Positions 17,148-26,995 of a stretch of 64,000 bases of DNA are shown here, in pieces. This DNA comes from Thermoanaerobaculum sp964488355 (GTDB lineage: Bacteria; Acidobacteriota; Thermoanaerobaculia; Thermoanaerobaculales; Thermoanaerobaculaceae). Positions within the stretch are counted from its first letter, which is position 1; each line of letters starts with the position of its first letter. A program made the translations under genes and the position numbers. The notes under the pieces were generated by a model. It was not told the origin of the DNA, made no database searches, and worked only from the letters and a program-made list of their open reading frames with translations. Location of the stretch: positions 219,942-283,941 of the forward strand of contig CAZAUJ010000001.1 in the NCBI GenBank assembly GCA_964488355.1, given 5' to 3'.

Positions 17148-20100
17148 ATGAGTGAGGTACCCACCGGTCCCCTTTTGGGACGCACCATTCTTCTTTGCGG
17201 CAATTTTGGCTTCAACAACTTAGGGGACGACACTATCCTGGACGTCCTGGTCAAGCATTTACGCCAGCAGGGCGCTGCGCCGGTGGTCCTGGCGGGGGAT
17301 CCTGCTGCGGTGAGCCAGCGGTGGGGTGTGCAGGCGGTTTTTTGGCAGGATTGGCCGGCCATTTGGCAGGCTTTGGCTGCCTGCGACGCGGTGGTCGTAG
17401 GTGGTGGCGGGTTGTTCCAAGAGTATTGGGGTACCGACTTGGAAACTCTCTTTTCGCCCCGCCATCATTCCCTGACTTACTATTGCGGCATTGCCTTCGC
17501 TGCTCAGCTCCTGGGGGTACCCTACCTTTTCCACGGGATTGGGGCGGGGCCGTTGGCCAGCCCAACCGGCAAAGAGTTGGTTCGCTCGGCGCTGGCCGGG
17601 GCCGCCCGCATCAGCTTGCGGGATCCTGGCTCCCTCCAAAGCCTGCAAGCCGCTGGCATTGCCGCCCAGCGAGCGGTCGTCAGCGCGGACCTGGCGGCCG
17701 TGGCTTTTGAATCCCCGTGGAGGAAGAAAAGACCCGAGAAGCCACACTTGGTTGTCAACCTCCGTCCCTGGCCCTTGTGGCCCGCTTTTGAGGCCAGCCT
17801 GGATCGGTTGGCGGCGCACATTGCTGAGCTGGCGCGCCCCCAGCAAGCCCAGATCAGTCTGGTGGCCTTCACCCGTGGCCCGGATTCACACCACAGCGAC
17901 GAGGTTCTGATGCAGGCTTTTCGCCTACGGCTTCACGACCAAGGCCTTCAGCAGGTGGAGCTCATCACGCCGGAAAAACTTGACGACGCTCAGAGGGTTT
18001 TTGCCCGAGCGCACGGCGCCTTGGTCATGCGTTACCACGCGGCCCTCTTTGCCGCCTTTGCGGGCATCCCTTTTGTCGCCGTGGCCTACGATCCCAAGGT
18101 GGACCACCTTCTTCAGCAACTGCAGCTGCAGGAGGCGGGTTTGCACCTTCCAGAGTTGGGCAGCCACCGTAGCCTACGGCTTCTGGAGGCGGCCCTTAGC
18201 GGTACGCTGCCTTCCATCCGCCCAGGCGTGCGGGAACAGCTGCGCAGGCATGCCCAAGCTGACCTGGAGCAGCTCATTGGCCAGCTATCCCGGATCCCGC
18301 CATCATATGCCCACCACCGCGTCCTCGGAGCCAAAGCACTGGCCCATCTTGCCGCCGAAGCGGCCGCCCCCGCTCAGGGTGGCGAGGCGCTGCGCCTGGT
18401 GGAGGCGGAGCGAGAAGCGTTGGCCCGCAAAGCGGCCCGTCTCCACGAACAGGTGGTGCGGCTGGAGAAAGAGCTAACAGCCACCCGCGCGGAGCACGAG
18501 CAACTGGTGGCCAGCTACGCTGCGCGCCAGCAGGAAGTTGAAAAGCTTTCCCAGGAGCTGGCAGCCACCCGCGCGGAGCACCAACAGCTGATCGCCGCCT
18601 ATGGCGAGCGGCAGAACGAGGTGGAAAGGCTGGCAGGGGAGCTGCAAAATATTTGCGCCACCAAGTGGTTCAAGCTCGCTAGCTTCTATTGGCGCCTCAC
18701 CCAGCGTTTGAGGGGCCGAGGCCATAGAAACGAGACCGATACGGGCCAGAGTCTACCAACGCCACCAGCTCAGCCGACGCCGCCTCCTTCTCCTGCGACC
18801 GACGCGGCACCAGACGCGTCGGTGGAGACACCCGTGCCTTCGCACACGAGAGGAGCTGGGAATTTTGACGTCCTGATGTTGCCCATCATCGAGTGGGATT
18901 TCCGCTTCCAGCGCCCCCAGCAGTTGGCACGCCACCTGGCCCGTCGCGGCCACCGCGTGTTTTACCTGGCGCACCGCACGGCCTCGAAGCTGGAGGTGAA
19001 AAAAAAGGAACCAGGAGTCTTTGAGGTGCGGCTTTCCGGCAAGCAGAAGAACGTGTACCAGGAAGGCCTGGACGGAGACACCTGCCGCAGCTACCTCCAA
19101 GCAGTGGAGCAGCTACGCCGCCACTGGCATATGGGAGCTGCCTGCGTGGTGGTGCAGCTGCCTTTTTGGTGGCCGTTGGCCCGCGCCCTTCGCCAAGGTT
19201 TCGGCTGGCCGGTCATGTACGACTGCATGGATTTTCACGCTGGCTTTTCCACCAACGATGACGCCATGCTCCGGCAGGAAGAGGAGCTTTTGGCGGGTGC
19301 GGATTGCGTGGTGGTTTCTGCCCAGGCCCTCGAGGAGCAGGCGCGTTCACGTAACCGGCGAGTGGTGCGGGTGCCCAACGCCTGCGATTATGCCCACTTC
19401 GCCCAGGTGCCCTGGCGAGCGCCTAGCCAGACTCCGGTGGTGGGCTACTACGGCGCCATTGCCGATTGGTTCGATTCGGACTTGGTGGCCGATTTGGCCC
19501 AGCTGCGGCCCCAGTGGGAGTTTCTCCTCGTCGGATCCACCTTTACCGCCGACACCCGCCGGCTGAAATGCTTGCCCAACATACGCCTGGTGGGCGAAAA
19601 ACCTTACGGCGAGCTGCCGCGCTGGATCCAGGAGATGGACGTGCTTTTAATTCCCTTCAAGCGCAACCCCCTCACCCACGCCACCAATCCGGTGAAGTTT
19701 TACGAGATCATGGCGGCAGGCAAGCCGCTAATTTCGGTGCCCCTGCCCGAGTTGCTGCCCCATGAGGATTTGGTTTTTTTCGCCGAAACCCCTGAGAAGT
19801 TTGCCAGCAGCATCGAAAGGATCCTTTTGCAGGAAAAACCAGAAAAAGCGGAGGCGCGGCGGGCTTTTGCGCGGCAGCAAACCTGGGACGCACGCGCCCT
19901 CACCTTCGAACAGGCTGCTTCCGCCAGCTTCCCCCTGGCCAGCGTGATCGTGGTCACCCACGGGAACCTACACCTTACGCGGCGCTGTCTGGAGTCGGTG
20001 TTACAGGGCACCGATTGGCCCAACCTTGAGCTTTGGGTGGTGGACAACGCGTCTTCCGATGGCACGCCGGACTACCTAAGCCAGCTGGCCACAACTGATC

Positions 20101-20696
20101 CCCGCGTGCACGTTATCCTCAACCGGGAGAATTTGGGTTTTGCCGCGGCCAACAACCAGGCCCTGCGTCAAGCGCAAGGGGACTTCCTCGTGCTGCTGAA
20201 CAACGATACGGTGGTACCCCCTACCTGGCTCTCGCGCCTGATTGCCCACCTGGTGGCCCATCCAGAGTGGGGCTTGGTGGGACCGGTGACCAACTGGATT
20301 GGCAACGAGGCGCAAATCCCCGTGGGCTACCGTCGGCTGGAGGAAATGCCGCAATGGGCCGAAGAGCACATGGAACGAATGGACGGGCGCTGGTTGCCCA
20401 TTCCCGTCCTGGCCATGTTCTGCGTGGCCATGCGACGGGAAGTCTTCCTCCAGGTGGGGGAGCTGGACGAGCGCTTCACCGTGGGCATGTTTGAAGACGA
20501 CGACTACGCCTTGCGGGTGCGTCAGGCGGGCCTTGAAGTCGTGTGCGTGGAAGACGTCTTTGTCCACCATGAAGGTAAGGCCGCGTTTAAGAAACTCGCC
20601 CCCCAAGCGTATCAGGAGATTTTTGAAACGAACCGCCGCCGATTCGAGGAAAAATGGCAACGACCCTGGATCCCTCATCGCTACCGGAGCGCTTGA
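17148..20696 (+). CDS. Fusion: CsaB-like polysaccharide pyruvyltransferase, GT4 and GT2 glycosyltransferases
   Basis: The 1182-aa protein joins three enzymes. Residues about 10-400 are a polysaccharide pyruvyltransferase (ILLCGNFGFNNLGDDTILD, VVVGGGGLFQEYW, HGIGAGPL, MRYHAALFAAFAGIPFVAV). Residues about 425-510 are a coiled coil with a 28-residue tandem repeat, and a Pro/Ala/Thr linker runs to about 595. About 600-935 is a GT4-type transferase similar to TuaH (WDFRFQRPQQLARHLA, VRVPNACDY, NPVKFYEIMAAGKPLI). About 945-1182 is a GT2 domain (VIVVTHGNLHLTRRCLES, VVDNASSDGT, LNNDT, FEDDDYALRV). CsaB enzymes pyruvylate the wall polymers that SLH domains bind, and three SLH proteins lie just upstream. 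No signal peptide; cytoplasmic. Polymer identity is inference. Confidence 0.88.
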   Translation: MSEVPTGPLLGRTILLCGNFGFNNLGDDTILDVLVKHLRQQGAAPVVLAGDPAAVSQRWGVQAVFWQDWPAIWQALAACDAVVVGGGGLFQEYWGTDLETLFSPRHHSLTYYCGIAFAAQLLGVPYLFHGIGAGPLASPTGKELVRSALAGAARISLRDPGSLQSLQAAGIAAQRAVVSADLAAVAFESPWRKKRPEKPHLVVNLRPWPLWPAFEASLDRLAAHIAELARPQQAQISLVAFTRGPDSHHSDEVLMQAFRLRLHDQGLQQVELITPEKLDDAQRVFARAHGALVMRYHAALFAAFAGIPFVAVAYDPKVDHLLQQLQLQEAGLHLPELGSHRSLRLLEAALSGTLPSIRPGVREQLRRHAQADLEQLIGQLSRIPPSYAHHRVLGAKALAHLAAEAAAPAQGGEALRLVEAEREALARKAARLHEQVVRLEKELTATRAEHEQLVASYAARQQEVEKLSQELAATRAEHQQLIAAYGERQNEVERLAGELQNICATKWFKLASFYWRLTQRLRGRGHRNETDTGQSLPTPPAQPTPPPSPATDAAPDASVETPVPSHTRGAGNFDVLMLPIIEWDFRFQRPQQLARHLARRGHRVFYLAHRTASKLEVKKKEPGVFEVRLSGKQKNVYQEGLDGDTCRSYLQAVEQLRRHWHMGAACVVVQLPFWWPLARALRQGFGWPVMYDCMDFHAGFSTNDDAMLRQEEELLAGADCVVVSAQALEEQARSRNRRVVRVPNACDYAHFAQVPWRAPSQTPVVGYYGAIADWFDSDLVADLAQLRPQWEFLLVGSTFTADTRRLKCLPNIRLVGEKPYGELPRWIQEMDVLLIPFKRNPLTHATNPVKFYEIMAAGKPLISVPLPELLPHEDLVFFAETPEKFASSIERILLQEKPEKAEARRAFARQQTWDARALTFEQAASASFPLASVIVVTHGNLHLTRRCLESVLQGTDWPNLELWVVDNASSDGTPDYLSQLATTDPRVHVILNRENLGFAAANNQALRQAQGDFLVLLNNDTVVPPTWLSRLIAHLVAHPEWGLVGPVTNWIGNEAQIPVGYRRLEEMPQWAEEHMERMDGRWLPIPVLAMFCVAMRREVFLQVGELDERFTVGMFEDDDYALRVRQAGLEVVCVEDVFVHHEGKAAFKKLAPQAYQEIFETNRRRFEEKWQRPWIPHRYRSA
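18471..18638 (+). repeat. 84-bp in-frame tandem repeat (coiled-coil linker)
   Basis: Two 84-bp units (18471-18554, 18555-18638) encode 28-residue copies starting ELTATRAEHEQLVASY and ELAATRAEHQQLIAAY. The DNA string GCCACCCGCGCGGAGCAC is identical in both. The repeat extends the coiled coil between the pyruvyltransferase and GT4 domains. Confidence 0.85.
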
Positions 20697-21814
20697 GCTT
20701 ACAGACCCGCCAAGCACTCATAGACCAAATGAATTGGGTCAGTGAGCGAGCGCGCCAAAAGCGAGGTCTTTTGTATTTCCCGCCGTCCATTGGCTGGGGT
20801 ATTGCCGCCTTTCAACGCCCGCACCACCTGGCCCGCGCCTTCGCCACCTTGGAGTGGGCCGTGGTTTTCGACGTGAATAACGCCGCCGATCCCGTCTTGG
20901 GTTTTTTGGAGGTGGAACCGGATATTTTCCTTTTCAAGGGGCCAGAGACTTTGCTCGCCCATCTTCCGGTAACGGTGGTGTGGGCTTTCGTTTATAACCT
21001 CCATCAACGGACTTCGGTCACGCCCTCTTCGCTTTTAATTTACGATATCATCGACAGCCTGGAGGTTTTCCCTTACCCCAAAGGGCGCCTGGAGCGCAAC
21101 CACCTCTGGGGTTTGCGCTATGCGGACGCGGTCACGGTGGTCAGTCGCGGCCTGCTGGCAGAGGTGCAGGCGGCGCGGCCCGACGCCCTCTACCTGCCCA
21201 ACGCCTGCGAGGCCTACCGCTTCGACCCCGGCGAGGTGGACACAAGCCTGCCGGAACGCTGGCAAATGTTTTTTTCACGCTTCCAACCACGGCTGGCCAC
21301 GTACGTGGGCTCCCTAGCCCAATGGTTCGATTTCCCCTTGGTACGTACCCTGGCACAAGAGCTTCCTCACTGGGGGTTTTTTATCGCTGGACCGATACTG
21401 GAACGCTGTTGGCCTTGGGAGCAGCTTTGGCAGCAGCCCAACGTCCTTTACGCTGGGCCGCAACCTTACCCCTTCCTTCCCTTTCTGCTTTGCCGGGCCT
21501 CGGTGGGTCTCATCCCCTTCGTTCAGGGTCCCGTGCTCAGGGGGCTGTCTCCACTGAAAATGTACGAGTTTTTGGCAGCAGGCAAGCCCCTTGTGGCCAC
21601 GCCCTTTCCCGAAGCCGAGGGGGTGCCCGGGGTGATTACCGCGGCCGATGCCCAGAGCTTCGCTCACGCCTTGGAATCGGCACTGGGTTTGGGCCCCGAA
21701 GACCACCGCGCCATGCGCGCTTTTGCCGCGGAAAATACCTGGATGCACCGGGCGCAAGCTGTGCTGGATGCGCTGCCCCAATTGGAAGCTCATTCATCGG
21801 CGCCTTGGGTTTGA
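20654..21814 (+). CDS. TuaH-like glycosyltransferase
   Basis: The 386-aa protein resembles the GT4 domain of the preceding fusion: GIAAFQRPHHLARAFA near the N-terminus, LYLPNACEAYRF, a YVGSLAQWFDFPLV region, and the donor-binding stretch LSPLKMYEFLAAGKPLVATP. ATG 20654 follows GAGGAAAA and overlaps the end of the fusion gene by 43 bases, which indicates coupled translation; a later in-frame ATG at 20729 is the alternative. Cytoplasmic, and likely adds a sugar in the same polymer pathway. Confidence 0.82.
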   Translation: MATTLDPSSLPERLSLQTRQALIDQMNWVSERARQKRGLLYFPPSIGWGIAAFQRPHHLARAFATLEWAVVFDVNNAADPVLGFLEVEPDIFLFKGPETLLAHLPVTVVWAFVYNLHQRTSVTPSSLLIYDIIDSLEVFPYPKGRLERNHLWGLRYADAVTVVSRGLLAEVQAARPDALYLPNACEAYRFDPGEVDTSLPERWQMFFSRFQPRLATYVGSLAQWFDFPLVRTLAQELPHWGFFIAGPILERCWPWEQLWQQPNVLYAGPQPYPFLPFLLCRASVGLIPFVQGPVLRGLSPLKMYEFLAAGKPLVATPFPEAEGVPGVITAADAQSFAHALESALGLGPEDHRAMRAFAAENTWMHRAQAVLDALPQLEAHSSAPWV

Positions 21815-21820
21815 TATGGG

Positions 21821-23689
21821 ATGCGAGCCATGGCACCGAAGCGGTGGAAAAACCTTGCGCACACCCTGATCACCCTGGCTTTGGCCGTGGCTTTGCTCCT
21901 CAACCTTGGTACGCTTTTTTGGCGCTCGCTGCAGGCGCCGCTGAGTATCGACGAGGGCTACAACCTGGAAGTCGTCGACAACCTGGCCAAGGGCGGGGGC
22001 TTCGCGTCCTATGGATCGCGCCGACTGGACTCCTTCTGGTCGGCAAGAAACCTTTTTCAAGCGGAAACCTTCAGCTTTGCCCCTTATGAAAACTGGCCTT
22101 TCGACCCGCGGGTGACCACTGGGCCGGCGGTGTTGGTGCCTTTGGCGGCTTTCTGGGCTTTGACACCGGGCCAGATCGCCCCCTTGCGGCTCGTTCTCTG
22201 GGTTTTGGCCTTGCTCCTTCTTTGGAGTCTCTGGTGCCTTTCCCCGGCCGGTGAGGCTCTGGCTTTCCTCTCAGCTGCTGCCGTCCTGGGGAGTCTTTGG
22301 TTTGGTTTCCATCCGGGTGCGGTGCTCGGCGAGGTGCCGGGCGCCACCTATTTCCTGCTGGGTCTGTGGGCCCATAGTCGAGGACTTTGGCTCGTTTCTG
22401 GCTTGCTTTTTGGTTTGGCCATACAAAGCAAGCTGCTCTATGCCTTGCCCGTGCTGGCCGCGCTGGCTTTTGTTGTGATTACAGAAAAGACAAACCTGAA
22501 GGCCAAGGTGGGCCGGCTACTGCTTTGGGGGCTGGGTCTGCTCCTGCCAACCTTGGCTTTCGAGCTGTTTCGTGCCGCAAGCCTCGGTTTCCATGGCTGG
22601 CTTGCCAGCTGGCGAGAGTTCTCCGCCTTTTCCCGCGAACAAACCGCTGCGGGCGTGGCGCGCAGGGCCATTTCCACAAAGCTCACATCCATAGGGGAAA
22701 TTGGCCCGGGGTGGTTTTTGGTGCTGGCGGCCCTTTTTGCCTCCTTGACCTCAGCACTGCTCGGAAGAACCCTCCGAGATAGCGACGAGAACAGCAGCCG
22801 CAAGGGCGCGCTTGCTCTCGGCAGCGCTGGGTTAGTGACCTTCCTTTTTTGGTTCTTCTTTTCCGTGCAAACAAGTTATCGCCAGGCGGTGCCCGGCATC
22901 CTCCTGGGCTTTCCCGGACTTTTCCTGGCGAGCCGCTGGTGGCAGGGTCTTCAGGCCGCGGCCAGCCCAAAGCCCAAGGGCCGGGCCATCGCGGCATGGG
23001 TTTCGGCCTGGGCAACGGCTCTTTGCCTCCTGGCTGCCCTGGCCAGCTGGACGGTGCGCGCGGTGCGCTTCCGTGGTTGGGAAGAAGGCGGGTTTCGGGC
23101 ACAGCTGCAGGTGGCGGAGGCGCTTCGACACGCCGGGGTGAGCGCCATTTCGCCGGTGGTGGCCTGGGTGGAGCCCTTTCCCCTGCTCACGGGGCTGCGG
23201 GTGGCCCCCTGCCCAGGGCCGGGGCAGGTGCTCGTGGTCACCTCCTGGGCCCGGGCAGTGGTTGGGCAACGGGCAGCCGAGCTCCGCTCCCTTTGCGCCA
23301 CCATGCTGGCGGACACGCGCGAGGCCTTGGCTTGCTTGCCCGTCCCCAGCTTGCAAAATTCCGGTACGGGGATGCTTCCCATCAGCCGGTGGGGACCCCG
23401 GGACACACCGGTGGGGCAGCTTCCCAACCCTCAGCGGAACGGCATGGGTGCCCTTTGGTTCCAGCTAGCAGAACCCGTACCCTCCCGGCCAAGGGTCCTC
23501 CTGGTGCTGGAGGGTCAACCGGTTGGAATGGCAAGCTGGTCAGCCGACGCTCGCTGGTTTTCTGCCCCGGTTCCGCCCGCCTTCGTGAGCCGTCCCGGGG
23601 AGCTCCTGGTGGATCTTTACCAGCCCTGCCTGTCACGAAGGCAGAGCGTGGGGCGGTTGCGCGTGGCGCCCGCTTCCGGGGGCAACTAA
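21821..23689 (+). CDS. Polytopic membrane protein, GT-C-like glycosyltransferase (family 39 type)
   Basis: The 622-aa protein has a first membrane segment (ALAVALLLNLGTLF), then LQAPLSIDEGYNLEVVDNLAKG, where the Asp-Glu pair in the first loop fits the acidic catalytic motif of PMT/ArnT-like GT-C enzymes. About nine to ten further hydrophobic segments reach residue about 420, and a soluble periplasmic-type C-terminal domain of about 200 residues follows. It begins six bases after the preceding stop, so it shares that operon. A decayed tandem copy follows at 24158. It would use a lipid-linked sugar at the outer face of the inner membrane; the specific substrate is unknown. Confidence 0.72.
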   Translation: MRAMAPKRWKNLAHTLITLALAVALLLNLGTLFWRSLQAPLSIDEGYNLEVVDNLAKGGGFASYGSRRLDSFWSARNLFQAETFSFAPYENWPFDPRVTTGPAVLVPLAAFWALTPGQIAPLRLVLWVLALLLLWSLWCLSPAGEALAFLSAAAVLGSLWFGFHPGAVLGEVPGATYFLLGLWAHSRGLWLVSGLLFGLAIQSKLLYALPVLAALAFVVITEKTNLKAKVGRLLLWGLGLLLPTLAFELFRAASLGFHGWLASWREFSAFSREQTAAGVARRAISTKLTSIGEIGPGWFLVLAALFASLTSALLGRTLRDSDENSSRKGALALGSAGLVTFLFWFFFSVQTSYRQAVPGILLGFPGLFLASRWWQGLQAAASPKPKGRAIAAWVSAWATALCLLAALASWTVRAVRFRGWEEGGFRAQLQVAEALRHAGVSAISPVVAWVEPFPLLTGLRVAPCPGPGQVLVVTSWARAVVGQRAAELRSLCATMLADTREALACLPVPSLQNSGTGMLPISRWGPRDTPVGQLPNPQRNGMGALWFQLAEPVPSRPRVLLVLEGQPVGMASWSADARWFSAPVPPAFVSRPGELLVDLYQPCLSRRQSVGRLRVAPASGGN

Positions 23690-24157
23690 TCTCTCCGTAG
23701 CTTTTGGCGTCGGCGCCCACGGGCTTTCTGCCCAGTTTTCCTGCTTGTCCTCGAATCCGGGAAAGCTTGCGGTGGCATGATCAAGGCTCCAAGTCTCACC
23801 GCCGCCCGCGGGCAAATAGGCCACCTACCCAGGCACGCGCCCAAGCCTTTCCCCAGGGCTCGCGCCCGAGAACCTCCCTGGGTGTTGGGCGTTCCTCGCG
23901 CAAAAGGGACCGCCGGAACGGCAGGGTCTGCCTTTTCAGAGCGGGTGTGCTCTCAGAAACTATTCGGCTCCGCCACCCCAGCCCTGGTACCTTGAGGCGG
24001 TGCCACAATGCCTCCGCCATTGGCAATGGCTCCCCTTGGTTTTGTGCTGCGAAGGTGACACGTCCGGCCGAGGCAACCCTGATTCCGGGGCTGTGGGCGT
24101 GGCAGGTCTCAGGTTTGCCGCTGGCGTCCGGGTCACGTTGGCGAAAAAAGTGGAGTC
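23690..24157. other. Intergenic stretch between the tandem GT-C copies
   Basis: No gene with a ribosome-binding site or recognisable protein is seen here. Short stretches in several frames look protein-like (for example PWYLEAVPQCLRHWQWLPLV from about 23982), but each is interrupted, so this may be a decayed gene. No clear promoter or terminator. Confidence 0.3.
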
Positions 24158-25967
24158 ATGACGTTGCAGCGCGTGCTCACGGTCGTTTTTTTTCTAATTT
24201 GGAGCCTTGCCGTCACGACCCTGGTCCTCAGGTCTTTGCAGGCGCCCTTGGGCGTTGACCCGGGTTACAACCTTGAAGTGGTGGATAACCTGGCGCGGGG
24301 CAATGGCTACGCTTCCTATGGTGCGCAACGGCTCGATGCGTGGTGGTCAGCCAAGCGCCTTATCAAAACGCCATAGCTTCAATTTAGGCCCTTCGACCGC
24401 TGGCCCTTCGACCCCCAGGTAACTACCGGCCCGGCGCTGCTGGTGCCCATGAGCCTGGTTTGGCGTTGGAGCCGGGGCTCGGCTTTCCTGCTCCGCCTGA
24501 GCCTTTGGCTTTTTGCCTTGGCCTTTTTGTGGCTTTTTTGGTGGCTTTGCCCGGGAAAAAATTCCTTAGCCTTCTTTTCCGCCACGGCCCTACTAGCCAG
24601 CCTATGGTTCGGCTTCCAACCGGGCTCACTTATGGGGGAGGTGCCAGGTGCCACCTACTTTGTTGCGGCTTTGCAGTCCTGGCAAAAGCCTTTTTGGGCG
24701 GGGCTGCTCATGGGTTTGGCGGTAGGAAGCAAGGTGCTTTACCTCATCCCTATGGGCACGGCGCTGGCCTTCCAGCTTTTTACTGAAGGGCAGCGCTGGG
24801 CAGGTCGGCTGCGGCGCCTTTTGATCTTCAGCTGCGGCTCTTCTCTGCCGGTGGGAGGGTTCGAGCTGTTCCGGCTGCTCAGTCTTGGCAGCCTCAGGGA
24901 GTGGCGCGCCAGCTGGGAAGAGTTTTTTGCTCTCACCGCCCAACAAACCACCACCGCACCCTCTGACCACCTGCTCAGGCTTAAGCTCAGCTCCTTACGG
25001 GTGTGTGGCCCAGGACGCTATTTCCTGGCCGCCTTAGGGCTGGCTTTGCTCCTCATGCTTTTGCGCCGGTCAGATGGGACGCATAAAGAGCAAACGCCTT
25101 TTGCGATCAAGACTTTGACAGTAGCGGGCTGGACCACCTTTGCGTTTTGGCTGGTGGGCTCCATGCAACAGTACTACCGTCAAGCACTGCCTGCCTTCCT
25201 TTTGGGGGCACCGGGCCTTTTGCTCCTGAGCCGTTGGTGGGAGGAGGTGGGGTGGCCTTGTCCCCGGCACAAGCGCACCCTCCCGCCCGGCCGTGCTCGC
25301 CCTCGGGGTAGCTGTGTGCCTGTTGGCTAGCTTGTTCCAGTGGGCGCGGCGGGACCTGACGCCTTACTGGCCGGGAGGCGGCCTCCGCGCTCAGCTACGC
25401 ATAGCTGAGCTGGTCCGCCAGACGGGGGTGGAAGGCATTTCGCCTTTGGCCGGCCGTCGGGGCCCGTTTGGCGCGCTCACCGGTGTGCCCGTGGCCTCAT
25501 GGCCCGATTCGGACCAGGTGCTTATCGTCACGCCCGGGGCTCGCCACGTAGAGCGAAAACCAAAAGAGCACTACCTGTCCCTCTGCGCCACGGTCTTGGC
25601 CGACACCGAAGATGCGTTGGTGTGCCTGCCTGAGAACTTGCCTATGTCCGTGGTGGCCTTGCCCGTTACCCAGTGGGGACCGCAGCGCCTTCAGGTCGGT
25701 GAGGTCCCCAACCCCCAGCCCAACGGCGACGGGGCCCTTTGGTTTCGCCTGGATAAGCCCCAAAAGCCAAGGCCCAGACTGGTGCTGGTGTTGAACGGCC
25801 AGCCCGGAGGCCTGGCTATCTGGGGACTTGATGGGCAGTTCCTTTCCGGACCGGTGCCTCGGTCATGGGTTTCCCAACCTGGCCCCGTGAGCGTGGAGCT
25901 TTTCCATCTCTGTCTGAGCCACCGCCAGTTGGTGGGGTACCTTCAGGTAGAGCCCGGCGGTTTCTAA
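24158..25967 (+). pseudogene. Decayed tandem paralogue of the GT-C-like membrane protein
   Basis: It aligns end to end with the protein at 21821: LQAPLGVDPGYNLEVVDNLARG, WPFDPQVTTGPALLVP, GEVPGATYF, YRQALPAFLLGAPGLLLLSRWW, SLCATVLADTEDALVCLP. An in-frame TAG at 24374 interrupts it where the paralogue has an ordinary codon in an ungapped alignment. A frameshift lies between about 25230 and 25290, after which the last 220 residues are open again to 25967. The usual loop Asp-Glu is Asp-Pro here. Both lesions point to a pseudogene, yet the similarity is still high, so duplication or decay looks recent. Confidence 0.82.
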
Positions 25968-26010
25968 TTCTTTTAGCGGCTTAAAAAAGGCGGGTTTGGT
26001 GCTGTTGGTT

Positions 26011-26994
26011 TTACTCACCTCCCGTGCTAACGCGTTCCAGTGGCCAATCCAAATGCGGGTGCACCGGCTCCCGCGGCACGCTCAGCACATCGAGAAAAAG
26101 TGCCTGCAGGAGAAGCTGAAAGCCAAAAATAATGGGCAACGCAGCTAACATGATGGTGCCAGTGGGGGTGAAAAGCCCCATTCGTGCCCACTTCACCCAG
26201 TTATAAATTCCCCAGCCGGCACCGCCTCCCAGCAACAAGAGACCTGCCATCAGCGAGACAGCCGCGGGGCCAAAATCCTGGACAAAGTGCTGCAGCCAAA
26301 TCCTTCGCAGGAAGAGGCGCCACAGACGAGGGGGGAAGCGAAGCAAAGCCTTTGGAATGGAAAGATGGCTGAGGTTGTGCGGGTAAGAAGCTGGCAAAGG
26401 CACATCCTGGACCACGCAACGGTGAAGGCGGAGCTCAGCCAGCAAGCTGATTTCGAAAAAATAATCCCTAGCAATGGCGTTCTCTCGCAGCAAGGGAAAG
26501 ACCGCACGGTGCAGGGCGAGAAAGCCGTTGGTGGGGTCGAACACGTTCCAGTAGCCGGTAGCGGCTTTGGCCAGGAAGGAAAGGGCCATGTTACCCAACC
26601 GCCGAAGCAGTGGCATTTCCAGCAGCTGCTCGGTGTGAAAAAACCGGTTGCCTTTGGCCAGATCTGCGCGCCCGGTCAAAACGGGATGGGCCAGGCGCAC
26701 AGCCATTTGCGGGTCCATTTGCAAGTCGGCGTCCACCTTAACTGCCACCTCAGCACCCAGGGCAAAGGCTTCCTGAAAGCCCCGCCAGGTGGCCGCACCT
26801 ACCCCCAAGTTCTCTCCCAAGCGCACCAAATGAAGCCGCTGGTCCGGATGCTGGGCCACCAGCTCGGGCGAGCCGTCGGTACTGCCGTCGTCCACCACCA
26901 CCAGCAGCGCCACTTCTGGCGGAACCCGCTCAAGAACACGGAGGACCCAAGGACCCGGATTGAACATGGGAATGACCACCGCCAGCTTGCTCAC
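26011..26994 (-). CDS. GT2 glycosyltransferase with C-terminal membrane segments (dolichyl-phosphate mannosyltransferase-like)
   Basis: The gene starts at GTG 26994 (MSKLAVVIPMFNPGPWVLRV), one base after the TAA of the upstream gene and behind GGGAGGCGAG, giving 327 aa; longer in-frame starts would lie inside that gene. GT2 motifs: VVVDDGSTDGSPELV, VGAATWRGFQEAF, KVDADLQMDP. Two membrane segments lie near the C-terminus (VSLMAGLLLLGGGAGWGIY and TIMLAALPIIFGFQLLLQALF). Such enzymes charge a polyprenyl-phosphate with a sugar, which the adjacent GT-C-like protein could use. The pair is co-transcribed and probably coupled. Confidence 0.85.
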   Translation of the reverse strand: MSKLAVVIPMFNPGPWVLRVLERVPPEVALLVVVDDGSTDGSPELVAQHPDQRLHLVRLGENLGVGAATWRGFQEAFALGAEVAVKVDADLQMDPQMAVRLAHPVLTGRADLAKGNRFFHTEQLLEMPLLRRLGNMALSFLAKAATGYWNVFDPTNGFLALHRAVFPLLRENAIARDYFFEISLLAELRLHRCVVQDVPLPASYPHNLSHLSIPKALLRFPPRLWRLFLRRIWLQHFVQDFGPAAVSLMAGLLLLGGGAGWGIYNWVKWARMGLFTPTGTIMLAALPIIFGFQLLLQALFLDVLSVPREPVHPHLDWPLERVSTGGE

Positions 26995-26995
26995 C

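Noticed and set aside
24374..24376. Pyrrolysine or other recoding at the in-frame TAG
   Set aside because: No recoding signal is seen, and a second lesion (a frameshift) further on makes simple decay the better reading.
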